From: Phaeobacter sp. A36a-5a
Lineage (GTDB): Bacteria; Pseudomonadota; Alphaproteobacteria; Rhodobacterales; Rhodobacteraceae
Assembly (NCBI RefSeq): GCF_037911135.1
Contig: NZ_JBBLYU010000001.1
Span: 310,001-374,000, forward strand
Direction of reading: 5' to 3'
DNA: 64,000 nucleotides
The notes under the pieces are model-generated. The model ran no database searches. It was given only the letters and a program-made list of their open reading frames with translations, and was not told the origin of the DNA. The position numbers and the translations under genes were made by a program. Below, piece by piece: positions 16,886 to 28,500 of this stretch (positions within the stretch are counted from its first letter, which is position 1; each line of letters begins with the position of its first letter).

Positions 16886-19800
16886 CCGCTGCGGGCCTTG
16901 CGGTTGGCCCGCATCGCGCGGCGTTTCGACATCATATCGGATTTTGCCGCCGCATCGACCGCGGGGGCGGCGGTGTCCTCTGCCGGGGCCGCTCCGGTCA
17001 GCGTGTCGATATGGCTGGCCAGCCCCGACAGCGTCGGAAACCGGAAGATATCCGTGATCGAGAGCTTCGGCACATCCAGAGCGCCGCGAATGTCGCGATG
17101 GGCCTGCACGGCCAGCAAGGAATGACCGCCCAGGGTGAAGAAATTGTCCTCCGCCCCGATACCGCTGACCCCAAGGATCCCGGCCCAGATCTCGGCAATC
17201 TTGCTCTGTGCTCCGGCGCTGAGCGGGGTGTCGGAGGTGGGAGCAGTGATCCGCACCGGTTTCGGGTCCGGCAGGGCCTTACGGTCGATCTTCTTGTTCG
17301 GCGTCAGCGGGAAGGCGGCGAGATGTTCGATATGGCTTGGCACCATGACGGCAGCGAGCTGCTGCGCCAGCGCGGCCTTGAGCGCTGCCTGATCCGGCGG
17401 CAGCGCGCCGGTGACATAGGCAACCAGCCGGGTGTCTGCCCCGCTGTCGCGCGCCACCACAACCGCGCCGGTTATCCCGTCCATGGCAGCAAGCGCGGCC
17501 TCGATTTCGCCCAGCTCGATCCGCTGGCCCCGGATCTTGACCTGATGGTCACTACGGCCGAGGAATTCCAGCTGGCCATCGCCGCGCCAGCGGACCAGAT
17601 CGCCGGTGCGATACAGACGGGTCGAGGTCACCCCGGCGCCCGCATCACCAAAGGGATCGGGAATAAACCGTTCCGCAGTCAGCTCGGGGCGCTGCCAATA
17701 CCCGGCGGTGACGCCTGCGCCGCCGATCAGCAGCTCCCCCGGCACTCCGACCGGCTGCGGAGACAGATCCTCCTTGACGACATAAACAGTGGTATTGGCA
17801 ATCGGCGCCCCGATTTGGGCGGTCCCGGCGGGCACGCCGGATAGGGTCTGCATGGTTGACCAGATCGTCGTCTCGGTCGGTCCGTACATATTGTGGATCT
17901 CTGCGCTGGTCGCCCCGCGCAGATCCGCGACCAGATCTCCCGGCAGCGCCTCCCCGCCGATCAGCAGGTGCGACAGCCGCCCCAGCACCGGGCGCGCATC
18001 GGCATCCGCGGTGATCATCCGCGCCATCGACGGGGTGCATTGCATATGGGTGACGCCATGGCGCAGGATCTGTGCCGCCAGCGAGACATCCTCCGCCGCC
18101 AGTTCCTGCGGGGCATTGGCAAGACGCAGCACCTCCGCAAGGGGTTTCAGCCCCTCCAGCACCACCTCGGGCGCGATGCCATAGTCGATCAGACAGGCGA
18201 TTTCATCAACGCCAATCCGCTTCAGCTGTTCGACCCGCTGCATGGCATCGGCAATGGTTCCAAACAGGCCGGAGTCTTCGAAATACCGTTCAAAGGCGAA
18301 GTCCAGAATGGCCTCCAGCTCCTCTGTCGAGAGCATCCCGAGATCCATTTCAAACGGGTTTTTCACCCCCTCGGGTTTCTTGAACGCGGGGAAGGCCCAG
18401 GCGTATTGCTTGATCAGACCGGCCGCTGCGCGCAGGTAATCCTTCATCGGTTCACGGGCCGTGGCGCGGGCTTCCTCGCGGGTATCGGCAAGATAGCTGT
18501 GTAGCATCAACGTGACCTTGTGATCGCGCGGATCATGACCAGCCGCGCGCAGGGCGTCGTGGTATATGGCGATCTTGCCCGCGACTTCGTCGATGCTCTG
18601 GCCCAGCAGATGGGTCAGCACATTGGCCCCGATGCTGCCCGCTTCGCGCCAGGTCTCGGGGTTGCCGGCCGTTGTCACCCAGACCGGCAGTTCCTTTGAC
18701 ACCGGGCGCGGCTGGGTCAGCACCGCGTGGTCGCCGCCATCCTTGCGCGGGAAGGCAACCTCCTCGCCGCGCCAGAGCTTGCGCACGGTCTCGATCGCCT
18801 CAAACAGCGCAGGCTTGTTGGCGGGGGGGGTGTTTTCGGGGCGCAGGATGAAATCATCCGGCTGCCAGCCCGAGGCAAAGCCAATACCGGCGCGGCCGCC
18901 GGTCAGATTGTCGATCACCGACCATTCCTCGGCAATCCGGGCCGGGTGGTGCAGCGGCGCCACGCAGGAGCCCGCGCGCACCCCGATATTCTTCGTCACC
19001 GCAGCCACCGCCGCGCCGGTTACCGCCGGGTTCGGATAGGGGCCGCCAAAGGCGTGGAAATGCCGCTCCGGTGTCCAGACCGCGTTGAACCCGTGCTGAT
19101 CGGCGAATTTCGCGCCCTCCAGCAGCAGTTCATATTTGCGCGGACCGGGGCCGTCGTCATTGCCCCAATAGAACAGGTTGAAGTCCATGCCCCGGTCGCT
19201 GGTTGCGATGGGGCCATTGGACAGCTGCAACCGAGCCTCATCACTGGACAGCACCAGCTTGAAGCCGCGCGACAGGGTCCAGAACAGCTCAAGCACGGAG
19301 ATATCAAACGACAGGCTGGTCACTGCCAGCCAGCAATCGCCCGGCTGATGCGGAACCCGCTGGTCCATTGCAGCAAAGAAATTTGCCACATTGCCATGGC
19401 GCACCATCACCCCCTTTGGGGTGCCGGTAGAGCCGGAGGTATAGATCAGATAAGCCAGATCCTGCGGTCCCGGCTGGGTGGTCGGCCCACCGCTGCCTGC
19501 GGGTGTCTCCGGCAGATCATCCAGGCAGAGAACATCGGCAGATGCGGTGCCGGGCAGCTGGTCGCGCAGACGGCTGTCGGTCAGGATCACACTGGCCGCG
19601 CTGTCGGTGATGAAATGCGCGATCCGATCCGCCGGATAGGCCGGATCAAGCGGCACATAGGCCCCGCCCGCGGCCATGGTCGCCAGCGCCGCGATGACCA
19701 GCGCAGGGCTCCGCCCCAGATAGATGCCGACATGGCTGCCCGGCGCAACACCCCGGTGGCGCAGCAGCGCCGCCAGTTGTTCGACCTCCTCAGATAGCTC

Positions 19801-21519
19801 CGCGTAGGTCAGGCTTTGATTTTCGTAGACCAGCGCTGTGGCCTCCGGGGTCCGCGCCACCTGGGCTGCAAATTCTGCCGGGATGGTGGTGTCCTGCGTC
19901 CCGGTCAGAGCGGTTTCATTCCAGGCCACCAGCATCTGTTGCCGTTCGGTCTCTGGCAGCACGGGCAGATCGGCAAAAGTCCCCTCGGCCGCTGCGTCGC
20001 GCGCTGCGACCAGCATGTTGATCCGAGCGATCAGCAGGTCGACGGCCTGCGCATCAAGGCGTGTGCTATCGGCCTCCAGAGTCAGCCTGCCATCCGTCAG
20101 GCAAAGCGTCGCCGCACATCTCGCAATGTGCCGGTCGCTCCCCAGATTGCAGCCGATGTCGGGGCAAAGGCCGCTGCCTGCGGTCTGCCGCAGCTCTGGT
20201 GCGCGGGCGATCAGATCGGATGCGAATCCGCCGCTGTTGCGGATGCTGTCGAGATCCTCGCGCAGGCGGGTTTGCAGGTCTGCCAGGTAGCTGTCGCGGC
20301 TGGATTGCATCGGCACCCAGTCACAGATCATCCCTGTGATCGCCGCCTGTTGCAGCGCATCATTGCTAAGCGCGATCCCCGCAGCCCCGGACCCTGAACT
20401 GCACAGCGCCAGGGCAAGCGCCGTGGTCACCGCATCGGCCTCCGTCATGGCATGGCCGTCGGGCAGGTTCAGCGCGTGGCTGGTGATATCGACTCTGGCA
20501 TCGCCCGCGGGTCTGGCAAGCGGCAGATCCGTGGCAGGCAGCGCGGCGAGGGCCGCGCGCCATCTGGCTTCGCTTGCCTGTGTTGCGGCCAGCCGCCCTG
20601 TCAGATCGCGGCGCGTCTCCGCATCCAGCTGCCGCAGCACATCCCCGATTTGGACATGGGTGCCGGCGCGGATCAGGCGACCATCGCTATGGTGCAACCC
20701 CAGCAGCCGCAGCGCGCCGTCGCCGCAGGCCAGCGTGACGCTGGTGTCGTCGATGGCTAGCACGGTGCCCGGTGCCGCCGATCCCGGCACCACCTCGGCA
20801 GAGCCGATCAGTACCACCGGCGCGCTGTCCTCCGTGCCCAGATGTAGCTTGGCCGCGCAGAGCGGGTTCCAATAGCCGTTGAAATCAAGCGCGCGGATCA
20901 GCCGGTGCACATCAGCCGCGGGCTGCGACAGGTCCAGCAGGGCGCCGGCTTCGGGCCGATCAGCGCGGGTATAGAGCTTGCGGGTGCTGAAATCCTGCGC
21001 CTGCCGCGCCAGCGTGTCGGTTTCCAGCTGGCTCAGCACATCGCCGAAGCTGTCCATCGCCGCGGCGTAGCATTTGGCGTTTAGACTATAGGCCGTCTCA
21101 TCCCCGGCAATCTCAAACAGGCGCTGGGCGAGGATGTCGCCCTCATCCACACCGCCCTCGATCATATGCCAGGTGATACCGTATTCCGTCGCCCCTTCGA
21201 TCAGGGCCCAGTTCGGCGTATTGAGACCGGCATAGCGCGGCAACGGTCCATCATGGAAATTGACGCCGCCCTTGGTCGCGCGGCTCAGCACGCTGTCGGG
21301 GATGATTTCGAGATTGGCAATCGACAGCAGCCAGTCCACCGATCCGCCAAAGTCGCGCGCATCCTCCAGCACGCTCAGCCCCTTGTCAGCGGCCCACTGG
21401 CGGATTTCGGCGTCTTTGGTCACCACGGCGGCGATGCTGTGGCCACGGGCCATCAAGGTGTCGGCACAGGCGACAAGCAGCGATTCATTGCCAAGCACGA
21501 TACAGGAGAATGGGGTCAT
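16882..21519 (-). CDS. NRPS: formyltransferase - degenerate C - A with inserted luciferase-like monooxygenase - carrier
   Basis: A 1545-residue single-module synthetase. Domains, roughly: formyltransferase 1-310 (NFHDGPLPRYAGLNTPNWALIEG); a C-like region 320-540 with no HHxxxDG motif; adenylation 545-1425 (YTSGSTGTPKG about 695, YGPTETTIWS, the RGQRIELGEIEAAL region about 1330, NKKIDRKAL about 1406); carrier around 1435-1500 with Ser1467 in GGHSLL. Between A-domain motifs A4 (FDISVLELFW) and A5 a luciferase-like FMN monooxygenase is inserted (about 778-1125, starting MDFNLFYWGNDDG); this is the known MupA/Atu3671 type of insertion. Pocket residues read by eye give DILQLGMIWK, close to the glycine code. 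There is no thioesterase, so the chain should pass to the KS of the PKS encoded two genes upstream. Coupled by four-base overlaps on both sides. Confidence 0.93.
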   Translation of the reverse strand: MTPFSCIVLGNESLLVACADTLMARGHSIAAVVTKDAEIRQWAADKGLSVLEDARDFGGSVDWLLSIANLEIIPDSVLSRATKGGVNFHDGPLPRYAGLNTPNWALIEGATEYGITWHMIEGGVDEGDILAQRLFEIAGDETAYSLNAKCYAAAMDSFGDVLSQLETDTLARQAQDFSTRKLYTRADRPEAGALLDLSQPAADVHRLIRALDFNGYWNPLCAAKLHLGTEDSAPVVLIGSAEVVPGSAAPGTVLAIDDTSVTLACGDGALRLLGLHHSDGRLIRAGTHVQIGDVLRQLDAETRRDLTGRLAATQASEARWRAALAALPATDLPLARPAGDARVDITSHALNLPDGHAMTEADAVTTALALALCSSGSGAAGIALSNDALQQAAITGMICDWVPMQSSRDSYLADLQTRLREDLDSIRNSGGFASDLIARAPELRQTAGSGLCPDIGCNLGSDRHIARCAATLCLTDGRLTLEADSTRLDAQAVDLLIARINMLVAARDAAAEGTFADLPVLPETERQQMLVAWNETALTGTQDTTIPAEFAAQVARTPEATALVYENQSLTYAELSEEVEQLAALLRHRGVAPGSHVGIYLGRSPALVIAALATMAAGGAYVPLDPAYPADRIAHFITDSAASVILTDSRLRDQLPGTASADVLCLDDLPETPAGSGGPTTQPGPQDLAYLIYTSGSTGTPKGVMVRHGNVANFFAAMDQRVPHQPGDCWLAVTSLSFDISVLELFWTLSRGFKLVLSSDEARLQLSNGPIATSDRGMDFNLFYWGNDDGPGPRKYELLLEGAKFADQHGFNAVWTPERHFHAFGGPYPNPAVTGAAVAAVTKNIGVRAGSCVAPLHHPARIAEEWSVIDNLTGGRAGIGFASGWQPDDFILRPENTPPANKPALFEAIETVRKLWRGEEVAFPRKDGGDHAVLTQPRPVSKELPVWVTTAGNPETWREAGSIGANVLTHLLGQSIDEVAGKIAIYHDALRAAGHDPRDHKVTLMLHSYLADTREEARATAREPMKDYLRAAAGLIKQYAWAFPAFKKPEGVKNPFEMDLGMLSTEELEAILDFAFERYFEDSGLFGTIADAMQRVEQLKRIGVDEIACLIDYGIAPEVVLEGLKPLAEVLRLANAPQELAAEDVSLAAQILRHGVTHMQCTPSMARMITADADARPVLGRLSHLLIGGEALPGDLVADLRGATSAEIHNMYGPTETTIWSTMQTLSGVPAGTAQIGAPIANTTVYVVKEDLSPQPVGVPGELLIGGAGVTAGYWQRPELTAERFIPDPFGDAGAGVTSTRLYRTGDLVRWRGDGQLEFLGRSDHQVKIRGQRIELGEIEAALAAMDGITGAVVVARDSGADTRLVAYVTGALPPDQAALKAALAQQLAAVMVPSHIEHLAAFPLTPNKKIDRKALPDPKPVRITAPTSDTPLSAGAQSKIAEIWAGILGVSGIGAEDNFFTLGGHSLLAVQAHRDIRGALDVPKLSITDIFRFPTLSGLASHIDTLTGAAPAEDTAAPAVDAAAKSDMMSKRRAMRANRKARSG

Positions 21520-22595
21520 TTCTGCTCCTCCGGTTGAGACGGGGTCTGGCGCGTTTCCATAGGCTGGGTTTGGCGGCGGAGAAAGATCGCGCGGCTATGA
21601 TGAACGATCAGGTCCCGCAGAAAATAGGGCGGATCCGAGGCGGGTTTGTCCGACACCAGCCGCCGCAGCCCATAGAGCAGGCTGCCCGTGATCAGCGCCA
21701 ATGTGGCTCCGACCGTATAGGCGCGCCCATGGGTGCTGAGAAAGTAGTGCAGCCTGCTGTCGAACCAGTATTGCGGTGTGCGCTGCCAATCCTTCATCCC
21801 GGTTGAGGCGGATCCCACATGGGCCACCTCGCTTTCCGGCAGATAATGCGTGCTCCATCCGGCGCGGGCGGCACGGTGGCACAATTCGGTTTCCTCGAAA
21901 TAGAGAAAGAAGGTCTCGTCAAAACCTCCAACCGCCTCGATCACCTCGCGTCGGATCATCAGGCTGGCACCAGCGGTCCAATCCAGCTGAGTTGGCTCGG
22001 TCGGGATCTCCATGGGCACCACGGCATCTTTCAGCAGGCGGGTCACGATGCCGGTCCGCACCGAGGATTCGAATTCCCCCGCAATGGTCGGGAACCGGAA
22101 GGCGGTGCAATGCGGCGTCCCATCGGTGCCCCGCACATAAGAGCCGACCAGCCCGGCGGTTGGTGTGGCCTGCAAGAAATCCCGCAATGCGCGGATCGCT
22201 CCCGGCTGCACAAAGGCATCCGAGTTCAGCAGATAATAAAACTCAGGCGCGCTGCCATCGGCGAGGCCGAGGCGAAAGCCGATGTTCATGCCCGCCCCAA
22301 ACCCGCCGTTGCGGTCGCTGGCGATCAGGCGCAGGCGGCCGCTGTCCAGCCAGCCACGCTCCTGCACCGCCGTCAGTAATTTGTCATAGGACCCATCGCC
22401 AGAGCCATTGTCTATGATCACCACCTCACCTTGCAGCGCGTTCACCTGCTCCAGCGCGGCGGCGGCACAGTCCAGCGTCATTTCGGGCGTCTTGTAGTTC
22501 AGGATGATGGTCAGAATACGCGCCTGTTCGGCCCCGGCTGCCGGGCGCGCGCAGGTCTCCGTCTGCTGTGGGGCGGGGCTGTCGGTCATGGTCAT
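21516..22595 (-). CDS. Glycosyltransferase family 2 (rhamnosyltransferase-like) between PKS and NRPS
   Basis: A 359-residue GT-A enzyme: ILTIILNYKTPEMTLDC near 27-43, IIDNGSGDGS, NGGFGAGMNIGF, the metal-binding LLNSDAFVQP, and WTAGASLMIRREVIEAVGGFDETFFLYFEETELC, which is characteristic of bacterial rhamnosyltransferase-type GT2 enzymes. A single hydrophobic stretch (TVGATLALITGSLLYGL, about 295-312) may anchor it to the membrane. It sits exactly between the PKS and NRPS genes with four-base overlaps at both ends. This placement suggests that the product of the assembly line is glycosylated or that the enzymes act on a common lipid-linked intermediate; this is inference. Confidence 0.88.
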   Translation of the reverse strand: MTMTDSPAPQQTETCARPAAGAEQARILTIILNYKTPEMTLDCAAAALEQVNALQGEVVIIDNGSGDGSYDKLLTAVQERGWLDSGRLRLIASDRNGGFGAGMNIGFRLGLADGSAPEFYYLLNSDAFVQPGAIRALRDFLQATPTAGLVGSYVRGTDGTPHCTAFRFPTIAGEFESSVRTGIVTRLLKDAVVPMEIPTEPTQLDWTAGASLMIRREVIEAVGGFDETFFLYFEETELCHRAARAGWSTHYLPESEVAHVGSASTGMKDWQRTPQYWFDSRLHYFLSTHGRAYTVGATLALITGSLLYGLRRLVSDKPASDPPYFLRDLIVHHSRAIFLRRQTQPMETRQTPSQPEEQK

Positions 22596-25500
22596 TCTGC
22601 CGCCTTTGGCGCGCTTTGGCGCAGCGCGGCGGCGTCGGCTGCATCAAGCCGCGCCTTGACCTCGCCTGCCAGCACGCTGACGTTGGGCACCAGCACCATG
22701 CTGTCGTGATCACCCGGCACCTCGACGACCTCGATCGCTGGCGCCCAGCGGGTCCAGTCGTTGTCGTCGTAGACATATTCGCGCTCGCGGCTGACCCAGT
22801 TCCCTGCCGAGACCTGCCAATGGCGATCAAGCGGCGGGCGGAACAATGTGAGAGGTCCGCTCCACGGGCGCAGCTCATAAGCGGGCAAGGCGGCGCGGAA
22901 GGCCAGTTCGACCTTGCGGTTGTTGAACACCGGTGCGCTGCTGTCTTCGCTGGCGGCATACCGGCGTTTTTCGATCTCCCAGGCGATGCGATTGCCGATC
23001 CATTCGCCCAGATACCCGATGCCCTTGTGGCGCAGCTCGGCCCATTTGATCAGCGCCTTGTCGCGGCGGTTCAACTCAGGTCGCATCGGCAACGGTGTGT
23101 CCAGCAGGATCAGCGCGGCGGTGTCTTCGCCGCTGGCGCGCAATTGCTGGGCCATTTCATAGGCGGTCAGCCCGCCGCCGGAAAACCCGCCCAATAGATA
23201 AGGCCCCTCCGGCTGGATGCTGCGGATTTCGGCGAGATAGTCGCGGGCTGCCGCATCAAGCCGGTCATGCGGGGCGTCGTCGCCGATCAGGCCACGGGCC
23301 TGCAGCCCGTAGACCGGGCGGTCCTTGCCAACCATCAGCGCCAGATGGCGCAGGTTCAGAACGTTGCCGAACATGCCGGCCACCAGAAAGAAAGGCCGTC
23401 GCCCGGTGCCATCGCCGGGGTGGAGCTGCACCAGATGGGTATATGCCGGCGTCTCGGCCTGGGGCGTGCCTGTGTGGTCGGCAGAGGTTTCGGTGGTGAG
23501 GCCGCCGCCGGTGCGGGCGATCACCAGTTCGGCGAGCCTCGCGACGGAGGGTGCCTCAAACAGGGTGGAAATAGCCAGATCGACTCCAAAGCTGCGCTTG
23601 ATCTGTGCAAAAAGCCGGACCGCGACAAGGGAATGGCCGCCAAGGTCGAAGAAGCTGTCGTCGACCCCGACCTGCGCCACCCCAAGCAGCCGGGCAAACT
23701 GCGCCGCGATCTCCTCCTCTACCGCGTTGCGCGGGGCGAGGTAGTCGGTGTCGAGCTGTGGCCGTTCGAAGCTCTGGCTGTCCTCGCGCGCCTGCTGCGG
23801 AGGCTGATCGGCCTGTGCCATCAGATCCGGCAGCGCGAGGGAGGATACCACCACCTGCGACAGGCCAGTCGCCAGCGCCCGGCGCAGCGCGTCCGGGCCT
23901 TCTTCGGCGCGGATGCCCTGGCTGATATTGCGATGCAGTCGGCGTTCCTCGGGCGACAGCGGCTGTGCGCCCGGCGATGCGGCCAGCCCCAGATCCGCGC
24001 CGCTGGCGTCTGCTCCCTCTGCCGGGGCCAGTTTGGTTGCACCGGGCAGCTGCTGCATCTGAAAGCCCCGGACCTCAACCAGCACGGTGCCATCTTCGGT
24101 GGTCAGGGTGATGTCGAACCGGGCACTGGTCGCATCGCTGTCCATCAGCCGCATATGGCTGAGCACGTCGCAGGGCAGCGGAGCAAAGACCTCGATACCG
24201 TCATAGGACACCGGCACCCAGAGCGCGGCACCGCGATAGGCGGGAATCAGGTCAATCGCCCATCCGGTGGCAAGATCCATCAGGCCGGGTGGCAGCAGCG
24301 TGCCGTCCTTGGCGGCGATGGCCGGCAGTTGCAGCCGGGCAATGCCTTCGCCCGTCCCCTGTCGCATCTGTTGCAGGACATGCCAGCGCGGGCCGAACTT
24401 CAGATGCGCCTCCTGTGGTGTCCGTAGCCGTTCGCGCTTGGTACAGGGTGACGTTTCGATGGCCACCGGTAGCAGATCGGGCAGGGGGTGCCGACCGGGC
24501 TGCCGCGCCGCGATATCCGTCTCCAGCAGCGCTTGAACATGCAGGGCATAGCCCTCCGCCGTGCGGCTGTAGACGGCAAACTCATAACCGCGCTCGACCG
24601 GCAGCAGCCGCACGACCATATCGCAGGGGGCTGTCTCCGAGACCACGAGCGGGCGCAGGAAATAGAGATCACGCAGGGCAAAAGGCGCCTCATGCCCCAG
24701 TTCGGCAAGTGCCTCGGCGGCATATTCGATGTAGCCGGTGCCGGGGATCAATGCAGTGCCATCCTTGGTGCGGTGTTCATCAAGGATCCACTGGTCGCTG
24801 CTCAGCCGACGATGAAACAGCACCCCGCCATCCGGGGCAAACTGGCGGCTGTCAAACAACGGCTGATCACAGGGGATCGGATCATCACCGACCTCCTGCT
24901 GGCGGGCGCCAATGGCATCTGCCGCCATGCCGACATCTGCCCAGACCCCCCAATCGACGGCAACGACACGGGTTGTGTTGCCCGCAGCCCCGGCACCGCT
25001 GCGGTGCTTGGCAAAGGCGTTGAGATATTCATTCGCGGCGACGTAATCGACCTGGCCGATCGGGCGCGTCACCGTCGAGGAGGAGGAGAACAGCACCATC
25101 AGCTCCAGCGTGTCGGTGCCGAAAATGGCGTCCAGTACCCGCAACCCGCTGACTTTCGGGGCGAGCACCTGGGAAATGTCGTCCTCGGTCTTGGCCAGAA
25201 CCGGCGCGTCATTGATCTGGCCTGCGCCATGGATGACACCGGTGATGGGGCCAAAGGCGGTCTCGGCCTTGGCGACGGCGGCGCGCATCTGTTCGCTGTT
25301 GCAGACATCGGCTGCCAGCGGCAAGACCCGGCCCCTGCCAATGGCGTCCAATGCCATCACGGCGCGGATGCGCTGGGCGGTTGTATTGGCCGGGCTGTGG
25401 CGGTTCAGATAGCTGTCCCACTGGTCACGCGGGGGCAGGCCACCGCGCGAGATCAGCACCACATTGGCGCCATAGCTCTGCATCAGATCCGCGGCGATGG

Positions 25501-28500
25501 TGCGTCCGATGCCGCCGTAGCCGCCGGTGATCAGATAGGTGCCACCCTCGCGGAAGCCGGGGAGTGACGATGTGATCTGATCCTCCTCCGACAGCTCCAC
25601 AGGGCGCCACCGCAGGGTGTAGCGCTTGTCACCACGCCAGAGTGCGGTGTCATTTGCAGGCTCCGCCAGCAGCTCCTCCAGCAGGCGATCCGCAATCGAC
25701 GCGGGCTGGTCCTCCGCCAGCCAGCGCCGCAGCCCACCGGGGCGGCGCGGCAGTTCGATATCGACCGTGGCGCAGGTAAGGTCGGGAATTTCGCGCGGCA
25801 GCACACCGGCAGGGCCGGCGATCATCGCCTTTTCGGGGTAGGGCAGCGGCTCGTCGCGCAGCTGGGCCGCGCCAGTGGTAAACACTGTCATATGCAGTGG
25901 CTGCGGTAGGTCGATCTGGGCCAGAGCCTGCCCCAGCGCGGTCAGCGCATAAAATCCCATCTCCAGATTGCGATCAAAGAAGGAGGCGCCGGGCCGGAAG
26001 GTCTCGCCCTCGGTTACCAGCCAGAAATGGCCGATACGGCTGGGCAGAAGATCGGCCAGCGCCAGATCGGCAAGCAGCGCATCGTAGCCCGCGCGCCCCT
26101 GTTCGGGCGCCAGCATATAGCGGGTCTCGCTCAGTTGCGCATAGGTGTCGCCGGGGCACACCCGCACCACCCGGTGGCCAGCCTGATCCAGCCTTGCGGC
26201 CAGTTCAGAGCAGAGTCCGGCGTCGTCTTCAAACAGCAACCAGGTTTCGGGCTGCTGATCCAGTTCGCCGGTGACGTCCAGGTCGCAGCTTGCCAATGCG
26301 GGCCGCCAGCTGGGGCGCGATCCCCAGTGCGACAGCTGGTCGTGGCGGGCCGGGGTGATGATGGCAGCCTCGGCGCGGGCCGGGGCCGCGGGCTCGATGA
26401 AATAGCGGCTGCGCTGAAACGCATAGGTTGGCAGCGGCAGGCGCTGACGCCGTGCATCGCCCCAGATCTGATCCCAATCGGCGTCCAGCCCGCAGGCCCA
26501 GAGCCGTCCGATCACCCCAAAGAAATAGGCATCATCCGCCATCATCTGCTCGGGATGGCGCAATGAGCTGAGCACCTGACCGGGTTTGATCTTCGGCGCC
26601 ATCTGCGCCAGCGAGGACAGCGCCTTACCGGGGCCGACCTCCAGATAGATGCGGTTCGGCACGTCAGCCAGCGTATCAAGACAGGCGGCGAACATGACCG
26701 TATTGCGCAGCTGGGCAACCCAGTATTCGGGATCGGTGGCCTCGGCGTCGGTCAGGATCTGGCCGCTGCGGTTCGACAGGATCGGGCGTCCTGGTGCTGT
26801 CAGGGTCAACCCGCGCAGGAACTGGCGGTATTCATCCAGAATGCCCTCCAGCATTCGGCTATGGGCAGCAATATCAATCTGGATCCGCTGGTGATCCACC
26901 TCATCGGCGGTGAGCTGAGCCGCAAGCGCATCCAGCGCCTCCTGCGGGCCGGACACGGCAGTGAGGCGTGGGGCATTGACGCTGGCGATGTCCAGATCCG
27001 GCGAAAGCCGGGCCTCAACCCCATCCAGTGGAAGGGAAATCGACAGCATCCCGCCGGCAGGCACCTTGTCGAACAGCCGTCCGCGCAGCAGCACCAGATC
27101 GATGCAATCCTCAAACGACAGCACACCGGCCAGACAGGCGGCGGTGTTTTCACCCATCGAATGTCCCACCAGCGCGGCAGGGCGGATGCCCCAGCTGATC
27201 CAGAGCTGCGCCAGCGCAAATTCCACGATCATGATCAGCGGCAATTGCACCGACGGCTGTTGCAGCCGGGCATTGGCGGCGTCTTCTTCCCCCGGTTCCG
27301 GCAGCCACAGCGCGCGGATGTCATAGTCCAGCTGCGCCTGAAGGTGGTCGAGGCCCCGGTCCATCCAATCGGCAAAGACAGGCTCGGTTTCGTAGAGATC
27401 CCGCGCCATACCCGCATATTGCGCGCCGCCGCCGGGGAACATGAAAACCACCTCCGGCGGACGGTCGGCGCTGTCGTGGTCAAACACGCGTCTGGGGTCG
27501 CCCGCCTCAAGCAGCGCGGCGGCCTCCTCGGCGGTTTCGGCGACTAGGGTGCGACGCTTGGCAAAGCTTCGGCGGCCCTCCTTCAGCGTATAGGCCACAT
27601 CGGCTAGAGGCAGATCCGGGTTCGCGCGCAGATGCGCGGCCAGGGCACTGGCATTGGCATTCAGCGCGGCCTTCGAATGGCCCGAGAGGCAGAGCACCTG
27701 AAACGGAAAATCGCTGTCCTCCGGTGCGGGGCGGGGTGCGGCCTGTTCCAGCACGACATGGGCATTGGTGCCGCCCACCCCGAGGGCGTTGACCGCAGCG
27801 CGGCGCGGTCCCTTGACCGAGGTCCAGTCTCGCAACCGGTCATTGACCACAAAAGGCGCGGTTTCAAAATCAATCGCCGGATTGGGTGCCTCATAGCCGA
27901 GGCTGGGCGGGATCTGACCATGATGCAGCGACAAGGCGGTCTTGATCAGCCCGGCGACGCCGGCGGCGGTATCCAGATGGCCGATATTGGTCTTGACCGA
28001 TCCGATACGGCAGTAACCCACGGCGGCGGTGGTTTCGCGGTAGGCTTCGGTCAGCGCGGTGACCTCGATCGGGTCACCAAGATAGGTGCCAGTGCCGTGG
28101 CATTCGACATAGTCGATGGTGTCCGGCGGGGTCTTGGCGGCGCGCAGCGCCTGTCGCACGGCGCTGGCCTGCCCCTCGACCGAGGGGGCCAGATAGCCGG
28201 CCTTGTCGGCGCCATCATTGTTGATCGCAGAGCCTTTGATCACCGCCCAGATATGATCGCCATCCGCCAGCGCATCTTCCAGCCTGCGCAGGGCAACCGC
28301 ACCGGCACCGGAGCCAAAGACCGTGCCCTGTGCGCGGTGGTCAAAGGCGTGGCAGTGGCCGTCGGGCGACAGGATCTCGTTTTCCTTGAACAGGTAGCCG
28401 CGGCCCTGTGGCAGTTCGATGGTGACGCCGCCGGCAAGAGCCATGTCGCAGTCGCCCTCGCGCAGGGCCTTGCTGGCATAATGCACCGCCACCAGCGAGG

